60,238 bases of DNA, from the NCBI GenBank assembly GCA_017482205.1, contig JAFUNK010000006.1:1-60238 (forward strand), read 5' to 3'. The position numbers and the translations under genes were made by a program. Below are positions 7,492 through 18,007 of this stretch, piece after piece; position 1 is the first letter of the stretch, and every line of letters begins with the position of its first letter. The notes below the pieces were generated by a model. The model saw nothing but the letters and a program-made list of their open reading frames with translations. It was not told the origin of the DNA and did not search any database. Source of the stretch: Lachnospiraceae bacterium (lineage in GTDB: Bacteria; Bacillota; Clostridia; Lachnospirales; Lachnospiraceae).

Positions 7492-9057
7492 TTATATCCG
7501 AAAACAAAACTCTTCATTCGCCAATCGTATCCTGTCTCCACTCGTCAGTTTTACAGATTGCCCCGATTTCAAACGGGTTCCGTTCAAAAATGTACCGTTT
7601 GTTGCCTGTAAATCCTCCAAATAAAATCCACCATTTGTCTGCCTGATTGCAGCATGACTACGACTGACAGAAGGATTATTTTTCACACAATAATCCACCT
7701 TAAGACTTTCCTTTCCTAAATAAAACGTATTCTTATTAATTGTAATATTCTCATCTGTCTTACATCTTATCAGCGTTGCTGTCACTAAATCTTTACAAAA
7801 ATCACTACCCAATACGGTTGTTTCCCCTGCATTCCCCGAAGGAACAACCTGATGAAGTACTCCTGTTTCCTCCATAATTCCCGGCAATTGAAGCTGTCTT
7901 TTTTCCAGAACAAGTTTAGAAGTTCTTGGGGATGCTTCTTTTTCAGTACCTTTGTCACCTTTTCTTACAATTAGTATCAATAATACAACTACTGTTATCA
8001 ATAATAGCAATATGACTATTCCGCCAATCAACAGATAACTACTATTTCCTTCTATACAAAGTGCCGCCTCCGCAGCTTTTAATTCCAAGAGTCCTTTATC
8101 TAACTCTTCCTGTGTTAAAACCTCTTTTTCTAACAAAAGTCTGGCATTCTCAATCGCCGCTTGAAAGATTTCTATACTTTCTTTTGTGTAACCATCTGTA
8201 TTCTTTTCCTCAGCAGCCTTAACAGCAGCCTCCAAGACAGAACGGTCTACTACCTCTGCTTTTTCTTCTTCACACACAGTATAAGGAATTCCCAAGGCAT
8301 CCAGCACAGAAGTGATTTCCGAAATATGTACCGAATAGTAATACCCGTCATCCATAATCTGCTGATTCATTCCAACAACTGCTCCTGCTTCATTGAGCAA
8401 CGGACCACCACTGTTTCCTTCCGAAACCACTGCACTGTGCTGCACATACAGAATTCCATTTACCATAGTCTTTTTAGATACAATGCCATTCATAACGCTG
8501 ACATCATCTTTGGTGTAAAAGGATATATCCTGTGCCGCCTGAATATCCTCCGGAAAACCTAATGTGTATACTTGCGTAGTTTCCACTATACTCTCTTCTT
8601 CAACATTTAGTTGTAAAGGTGTTCTGTCATATATTATCTGGGATAACTGCAACACTGCAAAATCCATTTCTTCACTGGCAGTAACTACCGTTGCATCAAT
8701 GCTGATATCCCGCTTTACGACTACTTTCACCGTAAACTGCAGTTTATCTGCCTCTTCTTCAGCTAAACCATATTCTTCTGCAACACTGCTTCTTAATTCC
8801 TCTGTTACGTTCAGACAATGATAATTTGTAATAAGGTATTCTGCTCCCTCTTCGTTTCCAATCAAAAATCCACTTGCTCCCTGTACTATATTGCATTCTC
8901 CTGTTTCATCAACAAAAACCAGATTCACCTGCAAAATACCATTACGTGCTTCATATATGGCGTTACTGTTTCCATCCGATACCGAATCCGCCGTTACATT
9001 AACGGGCAACAATAAAAACAAACATATCAGTGCGATTAAAACTATTCCTTTTTTCAC
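7492..9057 (-). CDS. Membrane trypsin-like protease with FIVAR and C-terminal FHA domains
   Basis: The 521-aa protein starts with a signal sequence (VKKGIVLIALICLFLLL), then an extracellular S1C-type protease with triad His80 (TNYHCLN), Asp132 (MDFAVLQL) and Ser216 (EGNSGGPL). A FIVAR-like helical domain (about 274-333), a membrane segment (about 340-365) and a cytoplasmic FHA domain (about 429-521; SRSHAAI, TNGTFLNG) follow. The juxtamembrane part holds two Thr-x-x-Leu motifs (EETGVL, GETTVL), so the protein may bind its own phosphorylated linker or that of the small membrane protein. The GTG start at 9057 overlaps the upstream stop as GTGA. It could link kinase signalling inside to cleavage of secreted proteins outside. 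Confidence 0.9.
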   Translation of the reverse strand: MKKGIVLIALICLFLLLPVNVTADSVSDGNSNAIYEARNGILQVNLVFVDETGECNIVQGASGFLIGNEEGAEYLITNYHCLNVTEELRSSVAEEYGLAEEEADKLQFTVKVVVKRDISIDATVVTASEEMDFAVLQLSQIIYDRTPLQLNVEEESIVETTQVYTLGFPEDIQAAQDISFYTKDDVSVMNGIVSKKTMVNGILYVQHSAVVSEGNSGGPLLNEAGAVVGMNQQIMDDGYYYSVHISEITSVLDALGIPYTVCEEEKAEVVDRSVLEAAVKAAEEKNTDGYTKESIEIFQAAIENARLLLEKEVLTQEELDKGLLELKAAEAALCIEGNSSYLLIGGIVILLLLITVVVLLILIVRKGDKGTEKEASPRTSKLVLEKRQLQLPGIMEETGVLHQVVPSGNAGETTVLGSDFCKDLVTATLIRCKTDENITINKNTFYLGKESLKVDYCVKNNPSVSRSHAAIRQTNGGFYLEDLQATNGTFLNGTRLKSGQSVKLTSGDRIRLANEEFCFRI

Positions 9058-12000
9058 TGTGCATCCTCTTTTCTGTTTATAATCTTTGCAATACAAATGG
9101 ATAGCAGTGCAACTCCCCCTATCACCGCTATACCCAAAAGGATATTTCTCTTTTGTGCAGTCTCACCATTCCAATTCCCCAATGCTACTTCGGCTTCCCT
9201 TATCACCCAGATGTCGGTAGAGACAATAATATTGTCATAAACTAACTCACTTATATTTCCTGCCTCATCTGTTGCTACAACCAGTACTGTTTCCGGGTTC
9301 TGCATCTCACCTATTTCAAAAGAAACTATTCCGTTATTTCTTTCCAGCATTTCCTTAGCATAGCTTTGTATAATATTTTCTCCTAAATAGATCTGCAGTT
9401 CTTTTAGCATTACATTATCCTGCACATCTATCGTAACTCTCTGTGTTTCTTTACGATAAACTCCTGCTGACTCCAATCCTGCAAGCACTACACTGGGTGC
9501 CGTTCTATCAACTACAAAAGCAATTTCTGTTCCCTTGATACGGTTGTCCGATTTGTTTCCTGCAATATCTATTGATGAAAGTGTTACGACATAATAACCA
9601 TCTTCAGCAAAATGCTCACTATTGATTATATACGAGTATGCACTCCTACCATCCTGCTCTCCCTCTTTTTCTATTACATAGTCCTGTTCTGCCACCAATG
9701 TACGGATTTCTCCATTATGACTACATGTGATTTTTATATCCTTCAACTCATCCACATTGATTTCGGTTATTTTGATATCAGGTACTTCACTATTGTAATA
9801 TCTCTTAATCACCTGCTCTGTAAGACTATCTAACATATATACCGAACCAAACCGATTCACTGAAAATGTAATTGCTTCTTCACTTACATTCCCTGCATAG
9901 TCTTCCACATGCATTGACAGCGTGTACCAATCATCCATACTGCTGGCATATTCAAAATCATCACATACTATTTTGTAACCATTTCCTTCCGCTGTTTTTG
10001 TATATTGTACAACACTGCTGCCATTCTCTTTCCCTTCCAAGGTAATCCATGTTTTAGTATCGTCAAGATAACTGTCTTCATATGTCATTACAGGTTGTAC
10101 TGCACCATTATTTGCCGACATTGCCCCAACGCCAACAAATTCCAATTCAGGTGCTGTGGTATCTACTATAAAATACTCGCTCTGTTGTATAGGTGCTGTA
10201 TTTCCGGCAAGGTCCGAAACTTTTACAACAAATTGATATATTCCGTCCTCTTCAAAGGTAATTGGCAATACATATTTCCCGTTTTCACTTCTAAAATTCC
10301 CCAATGAAGGCAATGCATCCACATTTTTACCTTCTATCACTTCAACAGATACCAACTCTGATGAAAAAGTCAAATCTTCAATCGTAATATACGCAGTATG
10401 TGTCACATTAAAGTAATAGCCATTTTTCGGTTCACCTGCATCGTAGAAAATGTTTACAGAAGGTACCGTCTTATCAACCACAAACGTTCCGCTTTGATAC
10501 TCTTCTGTGCTGTGACCTGCTCTGTCCAGACAACTAAACGAAAACGTATAAATATCATCTGTACTAAACACCGTTTCACAAGTATATGTACAATTTATTG
10601 TATGCGTAATTCCATCACAATTTTCAGCTCCATGATGTACCCATTCTCCGACATTTACCTGTGTTCCATTCGCAGCATCTACAACGAAATTTGTTCCTTC
10701 TACAAAAAAGGTATAATCACGCACTGTTATAACTGCCGATTTATCTGTGTTATAGTACATACCGTTACTTGCCGTTTCCCTATTAAACTCTACATTTACG
10801 ACCGGTGCAGTCTTGTCAATGCAAAAACTGCTTCCCGCGATTTCTGCTTTGTTCCCTGCCATATCCACACAGGAAATATTAAAGGCATAACTGCCTTCCT
10901 GAACAAAGCTATATTGTATTGCATATCCCTCTCCGCTCTTTATCCACGATGTCGCATCTACCTCTTCATAGTAAGAACTGCCGTCAGCAGTTTTTCCAGT
11001 TATTATCATAGATAAGGTTTCCACATCCAGATTTTTATCCTCAATAAGAATATTTGCTACCATGTCACTACTAAAACAAATTCCTGCATATTCACTATAT
11101 ACTCCCCCATCTGCTCCTGTCAGTGAAATACTTATTTCAGGCTTTTTGCTATCTACTATCATTATTTGAGAACAAACTGTTTTGATACCATCTGTGCTCA
11201 TTGCATTTTCCAATATGTCATCTGCCTGAGTTAAAATACGATACCTGCCATCACCGGGTAATGTATAAGATATTCGTACAGGTCCCTCAAAATCCTCCTG
11301 TTGCTCTATGTCTACTTCTCCTATCTTTGCCTCATCATAATCTGATGCACTTTCAACCTTCACACTATCGGGGTTCAAATTCATGTCTGAAATTACAACC
11401 GTCCCCACAAATGGTTGTGCATAGTAATATATTTCTTCCCCTTCCGCCTCCACTCTCTGGGAAGAATTGGTCGTATTAGTTGTATACTCATAAACTATAT
11501 CCGGTGCCTGATTATCCACTGCATAGTAAACAGAATCGTTTATCGGTTCCTCTTGCACATCGATAGGACATTTATTGCCTGCATTATCGGTAATCACTAT
11601 TTCCGTTAACTGAAAAATTGCCTCATAATTACCTGTACTACCTCGTAATTCCGTCTCATAGTAGACGTACATTCTCCCCATATCATCTACTCCGAATGCA
11701 TTCTCTTCCACATGATAACTTTGTGTTGTAGTTCCACTTTCATCTGTTATCAATACCGTAAAATCCACCGCTTCAATACCAGAGACGCATTGTTCTTTCC
11801 CCGCAATGACCGTGTCCTTTACCATTAGTTTTACCGCAATCTTTTCGTTATCATATACCATGCCTTCTCCGGCTTCTACCACATAACTCTGACCAATAGC
11901 ATCACCCCCACTAACTTGAACCAACATATCTTCCGTTCCCGTAAACGCAACCACTACCTGACGCTCCGGCTTTGTATTATCGATACAAATTTTCTGTTCC

Positions 12001-13352
12001 ACTACTTCTCCCACATTACCAAACTCGTCATAAGCACGAATATAATAAGTCCGATTTTGTTCACCGGTAAACAATTCTCCGGATGTCGTGAAGATATATT
12101 TATCGTCTTGCAACCATGGCACTTCCGAACAAAGAACAGTTCCTTCCGCAAAACTTTTACTTGAAGCTATTTCAACTTTCACTACTGTACTGTCATCAGT
12201 TGCTATTATTGCCATTTGCAACGGCTTATCATTTTGGATTTCAGAATACCAATCCTGTATTTTTCTCTCTCCAGCTTTTAATGTTATCAAGACTTCAGGC
12301 CCTTTATTGTCCAAACCAAACTCCGAATAAGGCTCTTCCAACACTTGATTTCCAACATAATCACAAGCATCCACTTTAATTGTAAAGCTATATGCCTGTC
12401 CACTTTTTCTCTCTACGGTATACTCATAGTATCCGCTTCCCGCATTATAGCTCATTGACTGAGGGCTATTGTTTAATAATATATTTACCTGACTTACTCC
12501 ACAGGCTGCACAATTATCCTCCGGATCAACCACACTTGCCCTGAAAGTAATAGTCTGACTTCCCCATATTTTCTGTCCTTCTTCAAGTGCTTGGAATTCT
12601 TCTCCGTTTACACTATACAGAACTTCCGTCACCAGCGGAGCTTTATCGTCTTTTTGCACATAAAAGGCCTCACTTATCACTTCTGCAAGCAAAGTTCCTC
12701 TACGATACAATCCGGCAGTAGCATATACTATACTATTCTCATTACATTTGACTGTATAATTGCATCTGCTAAGTATGCCGGCTTCTGTACTGATACTACC
12801 GGTTACAAATCCATTTCCATAACTGCTTCCCCACTTAATCTCAATATCATCCAAGTTCATTTCATTACTCGTGGTTGTTTGCAAAGTCGCAATTGTGTTG
12901 CTACCATAATGCCCCTGTGTTTCAGAAAATGTAATATTAAAATTTTCTCCAGGCAACTTTTGGTCAAAGAAAATATGTAGCGTACTGTTTTCTGTAATAT
13001 CTTCCCATTCTCTTACAATTACATTTTCTCCTGTCAAATTGCCCGTTATAGTTTCAGTATTCCATGCATATCCTGCAACAAAATCTCCCTCGGTTTTAAT
13101 ATGCAAGCTGAAATCCATATCCGGTTCCACTGTAATATTACAGCTCCCCTGTGCACTAAGCCAGCCACTCTCTCCTAAATAAAAACCCTCACCGTAGGTG
13201 GTATCAAACTGTACACATATTGTTTTGGCACCATCTGAAGTGTTATCTTCTTCCTGAGCTTCTGCTGGCACGTATATCTGTAACAGACACAACAGTATAG
13301 TTAATCCCAGTGCAAAAATTCTCTTTCCTGCCTTTTTACCACCCTTTTTCAT
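9054..13352 (-). CDS. Giant Ig-repeat surface protein of the T7SS operon
   Basis: This 1432-aa protein has a signal peptide (MKKGGKKAGKRIFALG then a hydrophobic core ending AEA), many tandem bacterial Ig-like domains and a C-terminal anchor (NILLGIAVIGGVALLSICIAKI, then NRKEDAQ). The repeats share phrases such as DKTAPVVNVEF, CVDMAGNKA and VKVSDLAGNTAP about every 100 residues. It should project across the cell wall. Canonical T7SSb has a large extracellular EsaA/YueB; that gene is missing here, and this protein occupies a comparable place. Whether it forms part of a secretion conduit or is a separate adhesin is unknown. It is followed by the protease gene with overlapping GTGA. Confidence 0.85.
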   Translation of the reverse strand: MKKGGKKAGKRIFALGLTILLCLLQIYVPAEAQEEDNTSDGAKTICVQFDTTYGEGFYLGESGWLSAQGSCNITVEPDMDFSLHIKTEGDFVAGYAWNTETITGNLTGENVIVREWEDITENSTLHIFFDQKLPGENFNITFSETQGHYGSNTIATLQTTTSNEMNLDDIEIKWGSSYGNGFVTGSISTEAGILSRCNYTVKCNENSIVYATAGLYRRGTLLAEVISEAFYVQKDDKAPLVTEVLYSVNGEEFQALEEGQKIWGSQTITFRASVVDPEDNCAACGVSQVNILLNNSPQSMSYNAGSGYYEYTVERKSGQAYSFTIKVDACDYVGNQVLEEPYSEFGLDNKGPEVLITLKAGERKIQDWYSEIQNDKPLQMAIIATDDSTVVKVEIASSKSFAEGTVLCSEVPWLQDDKYIFTTSGELFTGEQNRTYYIRAYDEFGNVGEVVEQKICIDNTKPERQVVVAFTGTEDMLVQVSGGDAIGQSYVVEAGEGMVYDNEKIAVKLMVKDTVIAGKEQCVSGIEAVDFTVLITDESGTTTQSYHVEENAFGVDDMGRMYVYYETELRGSTGNYEAIFQLTEIVITDNAGNKCPIDVQEEPINDSVYYAVDNQAPDIVYEYTTNTTNSSQRVEAEGEEIYYYAQPFVGTVVISDMNLNPDSVKVESASDYDEAKIGEVDIEQQEDFEGPVRISYTLPGDGRYRILTQADDILENAMSTDGIKTVCSQIMIVDSKKPEISISLTGADGGVYSEYAGICFSSDMVANILIEDKNLDVETLSMIITGKTADGSSYYEEVDATSWIKSGEGYAIQYSFVQEGSYAFNISCVDMAGNKAEIAGSSFCIDKTAPVVNVEFNRETASNGMYYNTDKSAVITVRDYTFFVEGTNFVVDAANGTQVNVGEWVHHGAENCDGITHTINCTYTCETVFSTDDIYTFSFSCLDRAGHSTEEYQSGTFVVDKTVPSVNIFYDAGEPKNGYYFNVTHTAYITIEDLTFSSELVSVEVIEGKNVDALPSLGNFRSENGKYVLPITFEEDGIYQFVVKVSDLAGNTAPIQQSEYFIVDTTAPELEFVGVGAMSANNGAVQPVMTYEDSYLDDTKTWITLEGKENGSSVVQYTKTAEGNGYKIVCDDFEYASSMDDWYTLSMHVEDYAGNVSEEAITFSVNRFGSVYMLDSLTEQVIKRYYNSEVPDIKITEINVDELKDIKITCSHNGEIRTLVAEQDYVIEKEGEQDGRSAYSYIINSEHFAEDGYYVVTLSSIDIAGNKSDNRIKGTEIAFVVDRTAPSVVLAGLESAGVYRKETQRVTIDVQDNVMLKELQIYLGENIIQSYAKEMLERNNGIVSFEIGEMQNPETVLVVATDEAGNISELVYDNIIVSTDIWVIREAEVALGNWNGETAQKRNILLGIAVIGGVALLSICIAKIINRKEDAQ

Positions 13353-13401
13353 TTGTACTTAAATCCTTTCTGCTTATAAATATCCAATATAACTTCAACC
13401 A

Positions 13402-16400
13402 CTATGTTTCCGGCGTATACAAAGGTGTTTTTAATTTCTCCAGATTTCCTGCACAAATATTAAACGCTTCGCCTACTTCCAAAGGCTTTGCAAATTCTCT
13501 CTGTACAGCCAACGATATATCTACCATTTTCTGCTCTGACAAATTGTAGAACAGATACATATTCAACACCTCTTTGACAGATTTCCATATTGGTGACGCG
13601 CCAAAATTCAGACTGGTATTCGGCATTTGTGCCATAATAATGCAGACCTTTAACATACGGTATCTATTTATAATGTTCACATATGCTTCTACTAAGTTTG
13701 CATTACTTCCCAGCACGGAATAACAGTCCCCTGCATTCATCACAAGCACCAGTAATGGAGCTTTTTCCAACTTCTTTTCATTACCACTTAACATCCACTG
13801 ATAACGTTCTTTCAATATTCCTGTCAAATTATTGATGTAACTCTCCACTTCTGCCGGATTACAGGAATAAACAACATCCTCTTTGTCTTGTCCAAAAGGC
13901 TCCAATTTTCTTTTCAAATTATCCACAATATGTATTTTAACCGGTGCTTCTTCCTTATGTTTCAACAAATCAGCAATTATATATTTCAAGAAGTTAGATG
14001 TTCCACCATGTTCTCTGCCACCAATACCGATTATTCCTGTTTGCAACAAATGCAGATAATCGAATTTTGTTGTAGCATAATTAATACCGGAAACCATTTT
14101 GTAGGCTTCGAATTTTCCTCCTGTCTGCCTTGTAATAAACTTTGCGGTAACAACTGCCGGAATTTCCGGTATTTTTACAGCTCCTAAACCTCTGTCTTTT
14201 TGGTTACTCTCTTCAATAAATTCTCTTATTTGCGTAATCTTTTCTATTTCTTTTTCTGCCGAAAAAGCAAGATAAATCTGCCCTTCATACAGTTCTTTGT
14301 CAATTTCCAGAATACAACGTCCGGGTTTATTATCCGGTTTTATCCGACAATGTTCAAAGGCATGTGTGTACTCTGCCGATTCATTACAAAACAACGCAAT
14401 TCTCTTTCCAAAGTTGGGAACATATTTGTACCCTACTGCTGTTGACTGTGACGTTGTCGCAACCATTGAAATTCCAACCGCAATACCTTCTCGGCAAATC
14501 GAGAGCAAATCTTCCTCATATTTGGGATACATTTCCCTGACCGCTCCAAAATTATCTATCATCACAATAATCTGAGATAGTTCTCTATAACCGCTTTCTC
14601 TATAAGCACTAAAAGAACTCAAACCCATTCCGGCTAAAAGGTTTTTACGTTTTTCTACTTCTTCTAATAGCATCTTTATCAGGTTCTTTAATTTCTCATC
14701 ATCCCTTGCAGTAACAATACCTCCCACACAGTTTAATGATTCAAAATTTTTCATAACCAGAGTTGCAAAATCCAGAATATATATGTTGACCTCATCTGAA
14801 CTGTATCTGTCCGCCAGACCACGTACCATAACCTGTAACAAATTACTTTTTCCATAACGTGAAGAACCCACAATGTAAATATGATTCTGGGTAAAGTTCA
14901 CTTCCGTTATTGCCTGCAACTGTCTTGACGGATCATCATAGTAACCAATAGGTACACATATGTCTCCCGTTTCTACTGCAACCTTCTCATTTGCATACGG
15001 AATTTGATACTCCAATGCCGGCATACAAATATTGGGAAGACTCTTTATTTTCCTTCCTGCACAATACTGTCTTATATACTCTACCAAGGCATCTAATTGT
15101 GACATGCTGCCCGTATCCTGTGCAGGTTTTTGCTCATAAATAACTGTCCTGCGTCCTGCTAAATCAATTCGATTTACTACAAAAGGCTTTACTTCTCCCA
15201 TACTGCTATTCGGAACCGTTGCACCGCTATACGCCGATTGAAACAGTTGAAATATTTCATTGTTTCCCACTTGTAAATATGCACGTCCCGGTTCCCGTAT
15301 TTCTGCGGCCAAAGGAGACTTTAAAACTTCATTACTATCTTCTTTATTCTGCACTTTTAAACATAGTTTAAATTTAGAATTACTCCAAATTTGATCATTA
15401 ACCACTCCTGCCGGTTTCTGTGTTGCTAAAATTAAATGTACCCCCAAGCTTCTTCCGATTCTGGCAGTACTTATCAATTCCTTCATAAACTCCGGTTGTT
15501 CGCTTTTTAATTCAGCAAATTCATCTACTATTAAAATCAGATGGGGCAAAGGTCGTTGTGTCTTTCCTGCTTTAAACAGGCGAATGTAATCATCTATATG
15601 ATTAACCTCGTTTTCCGCAAACAGTTCCTGCCTCTTCCGCAATTCTGCTCTGATAGAAAGAAGCGAACGATTGATTTCTTTCCCATCAATATTAGTAATT
15701 GCTCCATTTAAATGTGGCAGATTCTTAAACTGATTAACCATTCCGCCACCTTTAAAATCAATAATAATGAATCCGACTTCATAAGGATGGAACAATGTTG
15801 CCATTGAAAGAATATAAGTCTGCAAAATTTCACTTTTTCCGGAACCGGTAGTACCTGCCACCAAACCATGCGGTCCGTGTGCTTTTTCATGTAAATCTAA
15901 ATACACAACCTCATCACCACTCTTAACCCCCAAAGGTGTCGCCATGGAATCATATATTCTGGAATTTCTCCATCTCTGCTCCAGTTGCAATTCAGATGCA
16001 CTTTCTATATTTAAAAGTTGGAAAAGTGTTATATTTTTTGTCAATGCACTCTCCAAGCTTACTTCTTCCACATAAACACAGCCTAATCTGAGTGCTGCTT
16101 CTGCTGCCTGTTTTGCCGAAATATGCGGATAATAAAATTTCTGTATGTTCTCTCCGTCTTCTGTCTGTTGTACATATCCTTCATTTACTCCACTCTTTAA
16201 AAACACTCGTGAATCACAGTCCTTATTGACTAATTCTGCATATTCTTCAAAAAACAAAAATACAATTCCCAAGTCTTTTGCCTTTTCCACATAATTACTA
16301 ATAGGATGTCCGTTAATGTACTCTGAACGATACACAAAAATTACATAGTGGGGCTTTGTTTCCATTGCCTTTTCATCCATGCTTTCACGCTCTGAAAATT

Positions 16401-17949
16401 CTGCATAAAGATACTCCAATAATACCTTTCTACTTTCTTCATCATACATAAAATTTCTAACACCAATAGTTTCATTCTTTGTATGACGCAACCATCTTGC
16501 CCATGCAAAAAACGCCTTGTCCTCTTCTTTCAGGACAAAGAAAAATTTAATATCGTTATAATAATGAGTAGCCGATAACGTTAATATCAAATTCTTTGCT
16601 ATTTGATATAATTTTCCCCTTTCTCCTACAAAACCAACTGCATTTTTATTTTTTAATTCCAACATAACCGGCATTTCTTCTATATACTGATACTTGTCAT
16701 GTAGTAGTCTCGGATATTCTGTTAAGGGGTCTTCTGTATCTTTATACTCCGGTTCCCGATACTGTATCTGACAAACTGATTCCATAGTACCTTTACCAAT
16801 ATAACAACTTAGAAAATCTTTATCGTTTCTCTGCTTTTCAAACAATCTTGCATCAAAATCTTCTATAAAGGTCAGTTGTTCTTCCAACACACTGTTTCTT
16901 TGTCTGGCTAAATATTTTTCCTTTTCTCTGGCTGCCTGTATTTTTTCCTCCTGCATCAAAAGATAGTCTTCATATTGTTCTTGTCTTTTCGCAACACGCT
17001 CTTTATATCGTTTTCCTTGATTTCGATAATTCCATACTGCCATTACACCACTTAAAATCATTGCCCCCACACAATAAATCATGTAAACACCGCTTTTTCC
17101 CATCACTCCCCGCATTATCACAGTAAGCATTGCTGAGGCCAATATGGGCACAATTGTCATAATTAAATTAGTCTGTGGTTCTTCCGGTAACTGTTTTGGT
17201 GGGAGTATTTCCAATTTTTCGGTCGGTTCCCCATATAACTGCCTGACACTACGAAGAAATACCGGATACTTCATATGATTTTTTACAGGCCAAACACTTT
17301 CCACGTATAGTTTTGTATCAAATGGTAATTTTTCCGCGAAATAAATCCACCCATCTTCTATATAAAATTGACAACCGGAAAACGAGACAAAATCACAATT
17401 ATGTATTCTGCTACTCTTTTCATTTATGCGGCAACCATTTCGATATACCCCATACCTACACTTCTCTATATGCACTAAATAGCCATCTGTATCCTTTTCA
17501 AGACAGATTTCATCCTGTTCTATTTGCGGCAACAAAATGCGCACCATACTGTCTGTCAAGCCCCCAATACTTACTTGAGAGCAATTTCGACAATCCATAC
17601 GTTTGCTGTAATCATTATAGTCGCCACCAAAATCGCAGACCAATTCTATACAAAATAGTCGTTGTTCGGTTTTTGTAGAAAAAATTTGCAACACTTCACC
17701 CGGTATAAGACTCCATTCTCTTTTTAAAGATTCCTTTTCAACCGTAAGATAAACGGTATCGCCACATAAAACATTCCATTTTTCTTCTGCTCGTTTAAAA
17801 GAAATTTTAAATTCTATATCAAATTTTTCTTTTATAAATTTCAAATTTGCTTCTTTTTCAGTTCCTATTACTAATCCGGAGCCATATTCGTTCTTTAAAG
17901 ACACTTCTCTATAAATACCCTCTCCATATACTACAATTTTGTACTCCAT
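13402..17949 (-). CDS. essC: EssC-type FtsK/SpoIIIE ATPase of type VII secretion
   Basis: This 1515-aa motor has two N-terminal FHA-like domains (about 1-200), two membrane helices (about 265-310, LIMTIVPILASAMLTVIM and VYMIYCVGAMILSGVMAVW) and three FtsK-type ATPase domains. Domain 1 is complete: Walker A GTTGSGKSE near residue 697 and Walker B HLILIVDEFAEL. Domain 2 has GSSRYGKSN near 1030 with IVMIDNF. Domain 3 has a weak P-loop, GGREHGGTSN near 1310. This matches Firmicute EssC/YukBA, which drives export of WXG100 and LXG proteins. The start at 17949 follows AAGGAGATAAATAAG; a start 14 codons upstream lacks a site. It is the first gene of the operon, 55 bases from a hairpin repeat. Confidence 0.95.
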   Translation of the reverse strand: MEYKIVVYGEGIYREVSLKNEYGSGLVIGTEKEANLKFIKEKFDIEFKISFKRAEEKWNVLCGDTVYLTVEKESLKREWSLIPGEVLQIFSTKTEQRLFCIELVCDFGGDYNDYSKRMDCRNCSQVSIGGLTDSMVRILLPQIEQDEICLEKDTDGYLVHIEKCRYGVYRNGCRINEKSSRIHNCDFVSFSGCQFYIEDGWIYFAEKLPFDTKLYVESVWPVKNHMKYPVFLRSVRQLYGEPTEKLEILPPKQLPEEPQTNLIMTIVPILASAMLTVIMRGVMGKSGVYMIYCVGAMILSGVMAVWNYRNQGKRYKERVAKRQEQYEDYLLMQEEKIQAAREKEKYLARQRNSVLEEQLTFIEDFDARLFEKQRNDKDFLSCYIGKGTMESVCQIQYREPEYKDTEDPLTEYPRLLHDKYQYIEEMPVMLELKNKNAVGFVGERGKLYQIAKNLILTLSATHYYNDIKFFFVLKEEDKAFFAWARWLRHTKNETIGVRNFMYDEESRKVLLEYLYAEFSERESMDEKAMETKPHYVIFVYRSEYINGHPISNYVEKAKDLGIVFLFFEEYAELVNKDCDSRVFLKSGVNEGYVQQTEDGENIQKFYYPHISAKQAAEAALRLGCVYVEEVSLESALTKNITLFQLLNIESASELQLEQRWRNSRIYDSMATPLGVKSGDEVVYLDLHEKAHGPHGLVAGTTGSGKSEILQTYILSMATLFHPYEVGFIIIDFKGGGMVNQFKNLPHLNGAITNIDGKEINRSLLSIRAELRKRQELFAENEVNHIDDYIRLFKAGKTQRPLPHLILIVDEFAELKSEQPEFMKELISTARIGRSLGVHLILATQKPAGVVNDQIWSNSKFKLCLKVQNKEDSNEVLKSPLAAEIREPGRAYLQVGNNEIFQLFQSAYSGATVPNSSMGEVKPFVVNRIDLAGRRTVIYEQKPAQDTGSMSQLDALVEYIRQYCAGRKIKSLPNICMPALEYQIPYANEKVAVETGDICVPIGYYDDPSRQLQAITEVNFTQNHIYIVGSSRYGKSNLLQVMVRGLADRYSSDEVNIYILDFATLVMKNFESLNCVGGIVTARDDEKLKNLIKMLLEEVEKRKNLLAGMGLSSFSAYRESGYRELSQIIVMIDNFGAVREMYPKYEEDLLSICREGIAVGISMVATTSQSTAVGYKYVPNFGKRIALFCNESAEYTHAFEHCRIKPDNKPGRCILEIDKELYEGQIYLAFSAEKEIEKITQIREFIEESNQKDRGLGAVKIPEIPAVVTAKFITRQTGGKFEAYKMVSGINYATTKFDYLHLLQTGIIGIGGREHGGTSNFLKYIIADLLKHKEEAPVKIHIVDNLKRKLEPFGQDKEDVVYSCNPAEVESYINNLTGILKERYQWMLSGNEKKLEKAPLLVLVMNAGDCYSVLGSNANLVEAYVNIINRYRMLKVCIIMAQMPNTSLNFGASPIWKSVKEVLNMYLFYNLSEQKMVDISLAVQREFAKPLEVGEAFNICAGNLEKLKTPLYTPET

Positions 17950-18007
17950 CTTATTTATCTCCTTGTACGATTGAAGCCTTCTTCGTTTCAAGTATCACAC
18001 ACAAAAA

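Noticed and set aside
9612-11015. Plus-strand ORFs opposite the Ig-repeat gene
   Set aside because: They have no ribosome sites, odd composition (Cys/Ile/Tyr-rich) and lie wholly within a strong minus-strand gene.
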